64,000 nt of DNA from Endothia cerciana (lineage: Eukaryota > Ascomycota > Sordariomycetes > Diaporthales > Cryphonectriaceae): assembly GCA_026119935.1 (NCBI GenBank), contig JALRMH010000027.1:415529-479528 (forward strand), written 5' to 3'. Of the stretch, positions 11,344-23,149 are shown piece by piece. A program made the position numbers and the translations under genes. Numbering within the stretch: position 1 is the first letter of the stretch; every line of letters begins with the position of its first letter. The notes beneath the pieces are model-generated. The model made no database searches, was not told the DNA's origin, and was given only the letters and a program-made list of their open reading frames with translations.

Positions 11344-13550
11344 ATGAAAGACGAATCTCTACAAACGCTTGTGCCTTTGACCCCGGCCGAGAAGCCCGTG
11401 ACCGGCCCGGCAAAAGGCTGGAGGGAGAATCTTGACGAAGATGACCGCGCCGTCCTTGCCTTGCGAAACCTCATCTTCGACATCTGCAATCAAAATGGCG
11501 GCGGCCATGGCGGCTCGGCCATTGGTATGGCCGCCATTGGCGTCGCCCTGTACAAACACACCATGCGTTACAACCCGTCAGACCCATCGTGGTTCGATAG
11601 GGATCGCTTCGTCCTTTCTAATGGTGAGTTGTCAACAACTTGCCGCTCCTGATTTCTTGATGGCCGCCGAGTCGTTACTAATACCAGACATTCACAGGCC
11701 ACACTGCAATGTTCTTGTATGCCCTGAACCATCTCGTCGGCTATGATGCCTGGACAATGGATGAAATCAAGGGCTATGGCAGTGCGAAGGAAAACGGTTA
11801 TTCTACCCTCTGCCACGCTCACCCAGAAGTTGAAGACCCTGCAATAGAGGTCACTACGGGACCACTGGGCCAGGGCATCGCTAATGCTGTTGGCCTGGCC
11901 ATCGCCTCCAAGAACCTTGCTGCGCGATATAACCGCCCTGGCTTTGGCGTCATCCGCTCGCGTGTTTACTGCATGACTGGAGACGGCTGCCTGATGGAGG
12001 GAGTCGCGCTGGAGTCTATGTCCCTGGCCGGCAACTTAGGGCTTGACAATCTCGTCGTCATATATGACAACAACCAGGTGACGTGCGATGGGCCCCTTGA
12101 CTGGATCAACGTTGAGGATGTCAATGGCAAGATGCGCGCGTGCGGGTGGCACGTCCTTGAGGTCGCCGATGGCTCCTACGACGTCAATGCGCTAGCCTCA
12201 GCGTTTCAATTCGCCAAGACACTCGTTGGGAAACCTGTCTTCATTAATGTTCGGACTGTCATCGGGCTCGGAACCTCCTCAGCGGGAACATACAAGGCGC
12301 ACCACGGCGTCTTTGATCCCGAGAGCGTGGCCCTCTCTAAGCGTCTGGCAGGACAGGATCCATCGACGACACACCAGGTCCCACCAGCCGCTCTGGAATA
12401 CTTCAGAGAGAGGAAACAACATGGCCAGAAGCTCCAGGGCGCGTGGGAAGATCTTCTGGAGAGGTACCAGGAGGCACACCCTGACCTGGCGCAGGCCCTC
12501 AGGAGCAGACAGGCTGGCAAGAACGGGGATTTGTGGCAGAAGACGCTCGAGACGCTCGACACCGGGAAGTTCCGTGGCTTGGCCACCCGCGAGGTGAATG
12601 GATCCATCATGGAAAAGATGTGGAAAGACCACCCGGCCCTCTTCGGCGGCGGTGCTGACTTGGTCAACTCCAACAAAGTCCCATATGAAGCATCCGAGGT
12701 GTTTCACCCGTCCACGGGCTACTCTGGTCGGTACCTGCGATATGGCATTCGTGAACACGCGATGGCATCTATCTCCAATGGTATCGCGGCCTATAACCCG
12801 GGCACTTTCCTGCCTTTCACGGCCACATTTTTCATGTTCTACATATATGCCGCTCCAGGAGTCCGGATGGGTGCCTTGAGCCATCTGCCCGTGATTCACT
12901 TCGCCACGCATGACTCCTTCGCAGAGGGACAAAACGGCCCGACCCATCAGCCGGTTGAGCTGGATTCTCTCTACCGTGCCATGCCGAACTTGACCTACAT
13001 ACGACCATGTGACGCAGAGGAGGTCATCGGTGCCTGGCTACTCGCTCTTTCCAAGACCACGGGTCCATCCATGCTCTCTCTTGGCCGGGATCCGGTCGGG
13101 CCGGTGCCGAACACGAACCGACTCAAGGTTGCTAAGGGCGCCTACGTTGTCAAGGACGTTGACAGCCCGGCTCTTACCCTCGCTGGCTGCGGCACGAACC
13201 TCCACTACGCCGTTGCGGCGGCCGAGAGCCTGTCCGCCTCGGGTGTCGCTACGCGGGTCGTCAGTGCCCCGAGCTTCGAGCACTTTGACGCGCAGGATAG
13301 GTCGTACCAAGAATCGGTGTTCCCGCTGGACGGCACACCAATAGTTAGCGTCGAAGAGTACATTGCAACAACTTGGGCACGATACGTGACGGCGAGCATT
13401 GGCATGACAGGGTACGGCTACTCGGCTTCTAATGCTAGCAATTACGATAGATTTGGGCTAGATGCGAAGGGAATAGAAAGACGAGTCAGGAAATACCTTG
13501 GTGAGCTTTCTGGACGGGACGCCAGAAAAGCTGGATGGAGGGCAATCTGA
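11344..13550 (+). CDS. Transketolase family, dihydroxyacetone synthase-like
   Basis: Two exons (11344-11623, 11698-13550; intron 74 bases) give 710 residues, the usual length of this family. The N-terminal thiamine-diphosphate half has NGGGHGGSAIG, DRFVLSNGHTAMF, the TTGPLGQG loop, the Mg/ThDP motif GDGCLMEG followed by the YDNNQV segment, and HHGVF. The second half has the catalytic Glu in YGIREHAM and the THDS...GPTHQPVE signature. Spacing and SNGHTAMFLYALNHL-type wording point to the dihydroxyacetone synthase branch (xylulose 5-phosphate plus formaldehyde or another acceptor) rather than housekeeping transketolase. No peroxisomal SKL-type ending is seen (ends WRAI). The chosen ATG gives the expected N-terminal length; the frame is open further upstream. 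Neighbours (SDR, polyol dehydrogenase, sugar porter) suggest ketose phosphate handling. Confidence 0.93.
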
Positions 13551-13866
13551 GGACGGTGCGGGCTTTCCATATAACTGTCAGGAAAAAGCAACCGCCAGTG
13601 CTCGAACACTGGCTGTATCTATATTTTTCCTCACAATAATTTCAACGTTTATAGCGAAAACTGAGTGACGACACGGCGCTTAAGAAGACTCTCCTTAATC
13701 TGAAACTTCAAAACAGGCGATTAGCCATGATCGTACGGTGCTGGGCGAGGTATACACATTCGTGGTCAGAGTCTCCGCAATATTGAAGCTAAGTCTGACC
13801 TGGACGTCGCTGGAACGACTGTACTGCTCAGGTGGACCAGTGGCCGGTGAAGTATTGTGTATATTC

Positions 13867-15162
13867 CTAGACTGTTCCGAACTCTACGACTGTCTTTACA
13901 ACCAACTTTCCGTCCGCATCCCGTGTCTTTCCAGCCATTTCAAGGGCTTCCTGTACAAGGTCAAGTCCTTGAAAGCGGTGGGTTATCATCTTCTGTACAT
14001 CTGGCAAGACTTGGCCCTCCATCGGTAACTTGGTGACAGAAGCCTTCGCAATTTCTATCGCTCTTGGGTAGGCATCTGCGTATCGCCATGTAGATACCAG
14101 ATTGATTTCCCGGGCTGTCATCTCAGAGATTGGTAGTATATGATTGGGGATGCCCATGCCCACAAGAACCACCGTCCCGCCTGACGCAGTAGCCTGTGTA
14201 GAAAATTAGTCGGCTGTCATACACCAAGTAGCACTGATGTGTAATCAATCCATCGAGAGCCTATCATCACAGGGAAGATGACTTACGTAAATGCTAGACT
14301 GCAGACACGACTCGGCACCTGTGCACTCAAATGTTCTCTGCACCTTGCCTATGGCTGCGCCATCCGGCCACTTCAGCTCTGCGACCTCCGCTGCAGTCTC
14401 CTTGGCGATGTTCAGCTTCTCTTCAATGGTCTGCCCCCGCCTGGGCTGCACCGCATGTATGACAGAAGCAAACCCCTGTTCCAGTGCAAACTCTAGTCGC
14501 CCCTCGTCGATGTCCACCATGACAATATCCTGGCAGCCCTCAGCGCGCGCCGCCACCGCGCACAACAAGCCCACGGCTCCGGCCCCATAGATCAAGCATG
14601 CGCGCCTTAAGGAAATGGTGTCTTGCCCGGCCCTGCGGACGGCATGTACGGCGACAGCCAAGGGCTCGAGAAGAGCGCCTGTCTCGAAGCCTAGCTCGGG
14701 CGGAAGGCGATGAACCCAGCGGCCAGGGTGGTCTACCAGCTCCTGCAGTGTACCCTGATAGTGAGGGAACTTAGAGCCTGAGCTGCGGAAGCGCAAGTCA
14801 GGGCAGATGTTGTACCTTCCGCTCACACAGTGAGCACACTGCCTGCAGGGCACACCGCATTCGAGCGCCACGGCATCACCAACCTTCAAGCCTGGATTGG
14901 CCTGTGAAGCGCCGGGGCCCATTGCGACCACCTGTCCTGCTGCCTCATGGCCGAGGCAGAGAGGTTCGCGGACTTGGATGGAGCCATTGCGGAAATGTGC
15001 GTAATAATGGACGTCGGAACCGCAGATAGTTGTGGACCGAACTGCAATGCGGACTTCTTCGTTGGCTAGGGGCGGCAGCTCTCTTGATTCGGCCTGCAGA
15101 GCCTTAGCCTGGTGAAGGTACTGGCCGCAGCTCTTCTCCAAAGTGGCCGTAGTTGTCGACAT
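13867..15162 (-). CDS. Zinc-dependent medium-chain dehydrogenase, sorbitol/xylitol dehydrogenase type
   Basis: Two exons (15162-14287, 14193-13867; intron 93 bases) code for 399 residues. The catalytic zinc ligands Cys47 (TTICGSD) and His72-Glu73 (GHEAAG) are present. The structural zinc cysteines are at 106, 109, 112 and 120. The Rossmann motif GAGAVGLL and the following Asp-rich strand (MVDIDEGR) suggest NAD. Family knowledge: these enzymes oxidise polyols such as xylitol, sorbitol or L-arabitol to ketoses in the cytosol. It is divergent from the flavin monooxygenase gene, with a 617-base shared promoter holding two CGG-N10-CCG sites. Substrate is not decidable from sequence. Confidence 0.92.
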
Positions 15163-15331
15163 TATGAATTCAGTTTCCCACTTCTAGACTCCGCTGAAAG
15201 ACTTGATTGAGCGGAGAGGGGTGAGGACTTGAAGGGAGAATGGCGATCTCAGTGATTATTGAACCCTGGACTCAGAACCCGAAGCGCGCCATTGCTAGCA
15301 CTCGTAGAGTTCAACAACTCAGCCCTGTGTC

Positions 15332-15347
15332 CGGATTCCATCTCCCG
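15332..15347. promoter_or_regulatory. CGG-N10-CCG candidate operator 1, MDR/monooxygenase promoter
   Basis: CGGATTCCATCTCCCG has the same half-site arrangement as at 11083, and the spacer shares GATTC with that site read on the other strand. It sits between two divergent genes. Confidence 0.45.
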
Positions 15348-15457
15348 CATGTAGCCACGGCCCATGTTAATGTTTGGGTATGAAGAATCCGATGAGTGAC
15401 GGAAAGTGCTTCCTGGTCTCGGCAATCACAGGAGAGAGGCCGAGAGACCCGGCCACC

Positions 15458-15473
15458 CGGGATCCGGTTTCCG
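15458..15473. promoter_or_regulatory. CGG-N10-CCG candidate operator 2, MDR/monooxygenase promoter
   Basis: CGGGATCCGGTTTCCG, second site of the same spacing in the same divergent promoter, 126 bases from the first. Confidence 0.4.
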
Positions 15474-15779
15474 ACAATCCAGCCGCCGCTGCGTAGATGC
15501 ACATGACGAAGGCGCACCTAGATGGGCGTACCCCGTGGGGAATATGATTATGACTCTACTCTCGTTATCAGGGATCGCCATTGCCACCGCAAGCTCCCGA
15601 TTCGGCGGTCCATCCTCCGGATCGCGCTACTAGAATTCGGCACACCTCAGCCAGACCGAGCATCTGCCATAACATCTCTCTCACGGAGCTTTCTCTTTTA
15701 TCTTGGTCTCTCGACAACGACCAAAGTCCTTTGACTTTCTGTTCTACTTTTGAGTTGCTATAGGCCCTTAACGCTCAAG

Positions 15780-17597
15780 ATGTCGGCTTACGCAAAGGAG
15801 ATCAACGCCGTTATCATCGGCGCAGGGCCGGCAGGCATTGCCATGGCCTATCGCCTGAAGCATGAACTTGACTTTCACGACTTCATCATTTACGAGAAAC
15901 TTGATGGTGTTGGGGGAACATGGAGGGCAAACACCTATCCCGGGTGGTATGTTCGAGATAGTTGTCCGGCAATGGAGTGTAGGCGCTGACAAGATATTCC
16001 AATGCCTCCAGTGGCTGCGATCTCCAGTCACACCTGTACTCCTTCAGTTTCAACCCGAATCCCAACTGGTCCAAGCAGCTGTGTGAGCAGCCTGAGATTC
16101 TTCAATGTAAGTCTGTCCAGCTCCCCACCTCCGATTCATCGCAGACGACCTACAGTGCGGTAGTGCTAACTCGTGTAATCGATAGATCTGGAGGACACCG
16201 TGGATAAGTTCGACATCCGCAAACATGTCCATTCCTCAGTCGAATGCACTGGCGCGAAGTGGCGCAGTGATATGTCCAAGTGGGAGGTAACTTTCAAGGA
16301 CCTCAAGACCAACATCGAGTTTTCTCGCTTCGCGTCCATCTTCGTGTCTGCAGTCGGCGCCATCTCCTTCCCGAGGGATGTCAAGTTTCCAGGAATGGAC
16401 ACCTTCAAGGGGCACATGTTTCACACGGCACGGTGGGACCATTCTGTCTCATACTCGGGCAAGCGCGTCGCTGTTATCGGCAATGGCTGCAGCGCTGCTC
16501 AAGTCGTGCCGGCTGTGGCCAAGAAGGCCGCCTTTGTGAAGCAGTACGCTCGCAGCGGTCAGTGGTTTCATGCGAGGCCGAACCGCAACTACACAGAACT
16601 GGAGAAGTTCATGTTCCGCTGGGTCCCTCTCTGGGAGAAACTGCTCCGCCTACGGATCTTTCTGGAGGCTGACGAGGAAACTACGACCTACTTTCCAACT
16701 CCCAAGGGCATCAGGGTGCGAGCCCAGATGGAGAGCGAGTCAAAGAAGTACATGAAATCCAAGACGCCAGAGAAGTACTGGAATCATCTCATACCGAAGT
16801 TCCCACTAGGATGCAAGCGCCGCATTTTCGACCCCGGTTACCTCGACTCTCTTTGCCTTCCCAACGTTGAGCTCCTCCCCGAGGGTATCCAGGAGATTAC
16901 GGAGACGGGCATCGTCAGCACCTCGGGAATACGGGATGATTTCGACATCATCGTCCTCGCCACTGGGTTCCAGGTCTCTGAGTTTCTTGTGCCGATGGAA
17001 ATTGTGGGCGCAGACGGACGACCGCTGCACCAGCAATGGAAGGAATGCCGTGGCGCCCAAGCATACCTGGGCACTCACGTCCACAACTTTCCCAACCTGG
17101 CCATTCTTTTTGGGCCCAACACTTTCCCTGCCAACAACTCCGCGCTGTTTGCGTGCGAAACGCAGGTGGATTATGCTATCAAGTCGCTCTTCACGCCCTT
17201 GATCGACCACAGGGCCGAGGTCATCGAGGTCAAGCAGGCTGTTGAGGACTATACGACAAACGCCGTACACAAGCAGCTTTCCAATACGGTTTTTTCTGGA
17301 GACTGTTCAAACTGGTACATTGGCAACTTTGGCCGCAATGCTGCCTCTTGGCCCGGCAAAGCAGCCTCTTTCTGGGCTAGCACGTATTTCCCGGATTGGT
17401 CGGCGTTCAATCTCATCGGCGGAAGCAAGCTGTGGCCACTCCATGCTATCCGTCGTCAAGTGCACACTACGGGACTACTTACAAAGGCTATATTCATCTT
17501 GGGTTTCGTGGTAGCAGCGTCTCGTTCCGGGCCCTTCAAAAGTAGGATTCCGGATGTTGCTAGGGGTTTTCGAGCCTGGATCGCCCAGGTATCATGA
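15780..17597 (+). CDS. Flavin-containing monooxygenase, Baeyer-Villiger type
   Basis: Three exons (15780-15946, 16012-16106, 16186-17597) give 557 residues. The FAD-binding GAGPAG is at residues 14-19. The Baeyer-Villiger fingerprint F-x-G-x3-H-x3-W is seen as FKGHMFHTARW at about 161-171. A second dinucleotide-binding motif (GNGCSA, NADPH) is near 186. The YPGCGCD segment spans the first splice, which confirms the intron. Such enzymes insert oxygen next to a ketone to make an ester or lactone, or oxidise heteroatoms, with NADPH and O2. It sits inside the polyol/ketose cluster, divergent from the MDR dehydrogenase. Residues 480-510 are hydrophobic and could be a C-terminal membrane anchor. 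An ATG ten codons upstream is possible but less likely. Confidence 0.92.
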
Positions 17598-18678
17598 GGG
17601 CCGTCGTGCAAATTCTTATCCCAGGGAGCTAGGCTGTGTTCTCAACCAGATAATTACAACGGTCGTTTGTGAATTTTGATCGGGTTGGCTTAATCACTCC
17701 TGGACTGTTGGCTGTGGAGAGAAGAGACCTCTGTCCCATCCGGCTGTTCAAACGTTTGCATGATCATATCATACCGCTGTGTTCTATTATATATGTGTTG
17801 CGCGCCCATGATGACCTCCAGAGCGTTATCATACCATGTGACTTTTGACGAGATCTATTACCGTTGATACTACGTAATCAAATCCAAGTACATACATGCT
17901 GGTACTGCGCAGCTGATCAAGCTGGGTCTCAGTTGTGTGATCTTACGACAACGTCCTCTTCAACTCAACACCACAAGGAAGTGTGCTGCTGTGGAGCACA
18001 GATGAGGGAAAACTTTAGACTACCCTCTAGAGCGCACTCACTTACAGCCCTTGGAGGTTAAAAAAATGCGGGAGGCACCCGCCGCGCGTCTCTCTTCTGT
18101 GACAGCCAAGATCACCAATGCGGGTGTCCCACTTTGGAGCAGGAGAGAGAGCATCCACGTCCCCAGGGAAGGCAATCCCGGAAGTGCATGAGATCCTGGG
18201 GTTGATTGAAGCCAGGGCCAAGCCCGTTAGGCTGGCAACCTCGGCATCTTTGAAACCACTTATCATGCAGTAATACGGACTCATCTTCCCGGGGCTTGGC
18301 ACAACACCGAGTCTACGGTCTCTTCGGAGCTGAATCCCGACCACCGGGACGAAGCAGAACCATTCGGGGCTCGAAACCCGCGGCAGAATTCGGACGTCGC
18401 TGGGCCGGTAAAATGAGAACCCATAACATCAGTACAAGGTCTTGCACCCCAAGATAATGGACATCGTGAGAACTTGAGATCAGACTTCTTCTTGTCCATC
18501 GAAGCAGAAACTGAGTTCAAAGTTGATCGCTGTCTTGTGTTCCATCTATCCCGTGATCTAGCTAGTTGTTGACCTCGATATCGAAAATGTCTTACCACGC
18601 GCAACATTTGGAGAGTGTTAGTAATCTTCAGCCACATCGGTCATTCACAACACTAATGCAAGAGCGTCGGGTTTGCAG
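17598..18678. other. Intergenic region upstream of the aldehyde dehydrogenase gene
   Basis: About 1.1 kb with no convincing gene. It holds a CGG-N10-CCG site (18365-18380), a CGG-N9-CCG variant (18325-18339, TCGGAGCTGAATCCCGA) and several other CGG/CCG half-sites between 18300 and 18420, so it is read as a promoter. A small upstream exon starting at ATG 18588 is possible for the next gene. Confidence 0.5.
18365..18380. promoter_or_regulatory. CGG-N10-CCG candidate operator upstream of ALDH gene
   Basis: CGGGGCTCGAAACCCG matches the spacing seen at 11083, 15332 and 15458, about 300 bases before the ALDH start. Confidence 0.4.
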
Positions 18679-20298
18679 ATGAAGGACAGGAGTCTATTCT
18701 CGGGAGAAGCGTTCATCAATGGGCAGTGGGTCTCGAAAGAAAAACAGTTTGACGTTTACGGTCCGTATTTAGACCCATTCCTTTCACTGACGTCGTACTA
18801 ATGTTGAACAGAACCCTCCTCCACTGCGGTCTTAGGCAAGGTTTCAGACTGTACTCTCGAAGATTTCCAGGCAGCTATCGTGAGTGCGGACGAAGCACAG
18901 CGCAAATTCTTCGAAAGCACAACGGGGACAACGAGGGGCGCTCTGCTGAGAAAATGGAATGACCTGATTCTAGAGAACATTGATGATCGTAAGTTAGTAA
19001 TTGACCCGCTGGAGAAAAACTCCTTTCTAATGCACCATACAATAGTTGCGACCATCCTCTCACTTGAGAATGGAAAGACTCGGGCCGAGGCGAAAGGAGA
19101 GGTAGCCTATGCTGCGAGCTTTATTGCATGGTTTGCCGAAGAAGCCACCCGATCCTACGGCGTCACGATCCCATCATCTACACCCCATACGACCCTGATG
19201 ACCATCCGCGAGCCAATTGGGGTCTGCGGTATAATTACACCCTGGAACTTCCCTGCCGCTATGATAACCAGGAAAGTTGGTCCAGCGCTTGCAGCCGGCT
19301 GCTCGGTCGTGATCAAGCCACCCAGCGAGACACCTTTCTCATGCATTGCACTTACAAAGCTAGCCGTCAAAGCCGGTTTACCTCCCGCCATAATCCAGGT
19401 GTGTCCTACGAAAGACCGACAGGCTGCAACTGAGCTTGCGAAGAACCCGCTGGTCAAGAAGCTCAGCTTCACCGGCTCAACTGGCGTGGGAAAGAAGCTG
19501 GCCGAACTGGCGACGGGAACCCTGAAAAAAGTCAGTCTCGAGTTGGGCGGTAATGCGCCATTCATCATCTTTGACGACGCAAACCTTGATCTCGCCGTAG
19601 AAGGCGCCATGTTTTGCAAGTTCCGCTGCTCCGGGCAGACATGCGTTTGGTAAGCCACTTTTCTATTGATGCCAACTGCTACACAGGATGCTAACTTCAG
19701 CTGCAGTGCGAATCGTCTCTATGTGCAAAAGGGCGTGGCCAAGCCCTTCATTGAAAAACTAGTGAAAGTGGTGCAAGCTCTCAAGACAGGTCCAGGCTTG
19801 GACGCCTCGACAACTCAAGGACCACTGGTAAACAAGTCTGCTGTGGAAAAAGTCAGAGAGCATGTGGAGGATGCCATCTCCAAGGGTGCGAAAATTGAGG
19901 TTGGTGGCAAGCTGCCTGCAGCTCCCGGGTTTTTCTATGAACCAACCGTACTCTCTGGAGTAACCCCGGAGATGTTGGTCAGTAGGGAGGAGACGTTCGG
20001 GCCGCTCGCTCCAGTCTTCGTGTTCGAGACTGAAGAGGAGGTTTTGCGGCTTGCTAACGACACTGAGTTTGGATTAGCTGGATACTTCTTCTCACAGGAT
20101 ATTGCGCGGGCCATGCGGGTGGCCCATAAGCTTCAGGTTGGTATGGTTGGTGTTAATACCGGAAAGATCAGCGCTGCTGAAGCACCATTTGGAGGCGTCA
20201 AGGAAAGTGGCTACGGTAAAGAGGGCAGTCTTTATGGGCTCGAGGAGTACCAAAACATCAAGAGTGTCACGATTGGCAACCAAGACGCAGGTCTCTGA
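18679..20298 (+). CDS. Aldehyde dehydrogenase, succinate-semialdehyde dehydrogenase type
   Basis: Four exons (18679-18760, 18812-18988, 19046-19649, 19707-20298) join to 484 residues, typical for SSADH. The motifs ITPWNFP, FTGSTGVGK, LELGGNAPF (general base Glu252) and SGQTCVCANR (nucleophile Cys286) are present, with the 34-residue Glu-Cys spacing of the family. The third splice falls inside TCVCANR and restores it. It oxidises succinate semialdehyde or a related semialdehyde with NAD(P). The start chosen matches the usual MKDxSLF beginning. A 10-codon upstream exon at 18588-18617, joined by GT-AG, would also be in frame. The first donor (GTCCGT) is weak. It belongs to the cluster by spacing and promoter sites. 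Confidence 0.9.
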
Positions 20299-20785
20299 GT
20301 TGGCCGAAGAAGCCCTTGGGAAGAATAGACTTCTCTCAGTATCCGAAATTATATCATATCAATGTGTCCTCTAGTATTGATAGAACGGGAGCTAATGTGT
20401 GAAGTCTTCTTGCGCCTTCCTCAATGTCTCGCACCTGAGGGTCAGGCAGCAGCATCCAATACCAGAACCGGTCGCGGCTAGGGCCATTGGCAATAAAACA
20501 TTCTTTTGACGTTTAATCAGTGCATTATACGGACGTCCTGGAGAGGATGCTGGAGGTATGTATTTTCACAGCACAGATGCATCTTTTGATCTGTGCAGAT
20601 GCGGAGGGGAGCAGAGCAAAAGAACTCCAGCTGAAATGACCGGTGAATTGCAAGTGGAAACAAGGATAAGTTCCACGTTGACTGAGCAGGGTTTACATCG
20701 CCCTCTTCATCATTCATTGCTCTATCTATCTCATGTAGTAGGCCTATCAGCCAGGAAGGCAATATGAACCTATATATTGTCGCCT
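20299..20785. other. Convergent intergenic region
   Basis: Space between the 3' ends of the ALDH gene and the MFS permease gene. No gene or repeat is supported; it probably holds both 3' UTRs. Confidence 0.5.
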
Positions 20786-22529
20786 TCACACCTGTTGGGC
20801 AGCCATTATCCGCTCAGCCTCAGAGGCAGCTAACCTCAAGTTTTCCTCGTCATCGCTAGACCCACCATCCCCGAAAAGGGCGTCTATCTCTTCCAGGGTT
20901 TTACCCTTGGTTTCCGGGACGAAAAGGAGCGCCCACACGCCGGCAAGCCCACAGAAAACGGCGAAAAAGATATAAGTCCCAAACCTGATGTCCTGAAGCA
21001 TGGGCGGGGTGGCAATGCCAATGGTGAAATTGGAAAGCCAATTCACACATGTAGCAAGGGCTACGCCCTTTGCACGCTGAGAGTTGGGATAGACCTCAGC
21101 GGGCAAGGCCCAGCCAAGCGGTGAGAAAGAAACGCCGTAAACCATGATGAAACAGAAGGCCATGGCGACACATGCCCAACCAGCAGCGGTATTTTCCGAC
21201 CAGTCCGCCTCATAAACACCGGCGAGAGCAGCAATGATCACGTAGCAGGCGCAAGACCCGAAGCCTCCCATGATGGCTAAAGGTCTTCGCCCCACCTTGT
21301 CGATAACAGAAAAGCAGATGGCGACGGCGACTAACTGCAGGATGTTGAAGACTCCCGATAAGACGAGTGCCATCTCCGCAGACTGCCCAATGGATTCAAA
21401 CAAGGTCGGAGCATAGTAAATGAAGGCATTGATACCAGAGAATTGCTGGAAGAAGCAAACTCCGCAACCAACAATTGTTCTTCGGATCGTCTTCCGGTCG
21501 AAAAGATCCAGCCATGTGTAGACCTCCAGCTTGAAGTTGCTAGCACCTGGATGTCTTTGTTGTGTGGATAGTCTGTTGAACTCGACCTCGGCGAAGATTC
21601 CCCTAGCCTCTTTTTGCAAGCGTGCATCAGAGACAGGAAGCCTGCGCAGCTTTGATAGACTGATCAGGGTCTCTTCGTGGCGGCCAACGAGACTAAGCCA
21701 CCGAGGCGAGTAAGGGAAGAACTGCAGACCGATGCCGAGAATTGTGGTGCAGACCATTTGTAGTCCCAGAGGTAGCCTGAATGAGACTTCGCTGTTGATA
21801 TTCCTCGTCCCGTATGTGATCCAGAAGGAGATGACGACGCCAGACACAATTGAGATGGACTCGAGTACAAGAAGGGTTCCCCTGAGGTTTGGAGGAGAGA
21901 TCTCGGAGATGTATAATGGGGCACCCTGTTCCACCCCTTGTTAGCTCTGTCATGTTTTCAAGACATTGTGCTGATAATGAAGTTCCCAGCGGGATGTGGT
22001 CACGTACCATTGCCAGAGTACCAACTCCAATACCTCCAATAGCTCTGCCAGCAACCAAGGTACCGTAAGTCTGGGCTGAGGTCTGAATTATGGCACCGAT
22101 GGTGAAGATAACCACCACGACGGTGAGGGCTCGTTTTCGTGAGATCTTGTCGGCAAGGTAAGGCATGAAGAGGCAGCCCACAAAAGCCCCAAGCAGTAAC
22201 ATGGCAGTCATGAAACTGGTGCCAAAGGCACTCTCGGTCTGTGGGAAGGCATTGTGAAATTGGTCCATGACATTGATGATCGAAATGACGCCCTGGTCGT
22301 AGCCAAAGGAGAAGCCACCCAGCGAGGCGAGAAAGGCAGCGCCGAAGACGTATGTGTTGCCTACCAGCCCGCGGAGGCCATCCGGGCCGTATGCCACATC
22401 TTCAGCGAAGATGTTGCCTTCGGACAGCTCCTTGGGGTCGGGTGGAGGGCTGGAGTCCTCCATATGTTCGAGTGAGATCCTTTTGGGACCATGGACCCCC
22501 AAAACGTTGGTTTCTGTATCGGCAGACAT
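20786..22529 (-). CDS. MFS sugar porter
   Basis: Two exons (22529-22008, 21925-20786; intron 82 bases) give 553 residues with about twelve membrane segments. Sugar-porter signatures: GGFSFGYDQGVIS in TM1, DKISRKRAL in loop 2-3, GRAIGGIGVG, PRWL after TM6, QQFSGINAFIYYAP in TM7, DKVGRRPL in loop 8-9, and PETKGKTLEEID at the C-terminus. It acts at the plasma membrane and likely brings in a hexose, pentose, polyol or sugar acid for the cluster. ATG 22529 is preferred over an upstream in-frame ATG at 22604. Its promoter (22530-22900) has near matches to the cluster site, for example CGGATTCGTCTCCACC at 22807-22822. Confidence 0.93.
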
Positions 22530-23149
22530 AGTGAAGAGATGTTGGCAACGCGAGGCTGCAGTACTAGTAGTTGACTCGGCATAGAGGCACAAGGCTGAAA
22601 TCATTTGATTGGGACAACACTTCGGGACTTCTTATACCCAAGCCCTCATGTTCAGCATAAACTCAGGGGCAGTCGAGAAGGATACCAACTATTGGCTGGA
22701 ATTTGCACTCCGAGCACCTAGTCTTCCTGGGAAATGCTCGCCGTGACTAGCCCACTTGGCGGTCTAACCCCAGGATCAAACCGGCGGGGAAAGCCAGCAT
22801 TTACCCCGGATTCGTCTCCACCAAAGTCTGGGGAATGTACTCCAAAAACTGGTCAGAGGATGGAGACGGCCGGGACCACCCTTGTATTGTATGTAACACT
22901 ACCGAGCCTAATACAAGCAGACGCGCGCTTTGCGCTATGTCATAGGATTCGAAACCGGTTTTCGAGAGATTTTACGGGCCGGATGGTACTGGGGCTGGGT
23001 CAACAAGCTCGAGTCATTTGTAGTCACGTGCCAGCTAAAACTGGAAAAGCGGCTCGGCAGAGCGTCAGCAAGGACGCCACGAATACGACTTAACTAGAGC
23101 TCGGACAATGATTGCAATGGCCGCTGCTAAGTCGCAAGGACTGATAGAA
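22530..23149. other. Promoter side of the sugar porter gene
   Basis: No gene seen. GC-rich stretches with CGG half-sites occur near 22780-22880; two are one base off a CGG-N10-CCG pattern. The rest is unremarkable. Confidence 0.4.

Noticed and set aside
12206..12947. Long minus-strand frames opposite the transketolase
   Set aside because: They are antisense to a well-supported coding exon with strong family motifs and match nothing themselves.
18588..18617. Extra 5' exon for the ALDH gene
   Set aside because: A GT-AG join is possible and in frame, but the ATG at 18679 already gives the normal N-terminus; kept only as an alternative.
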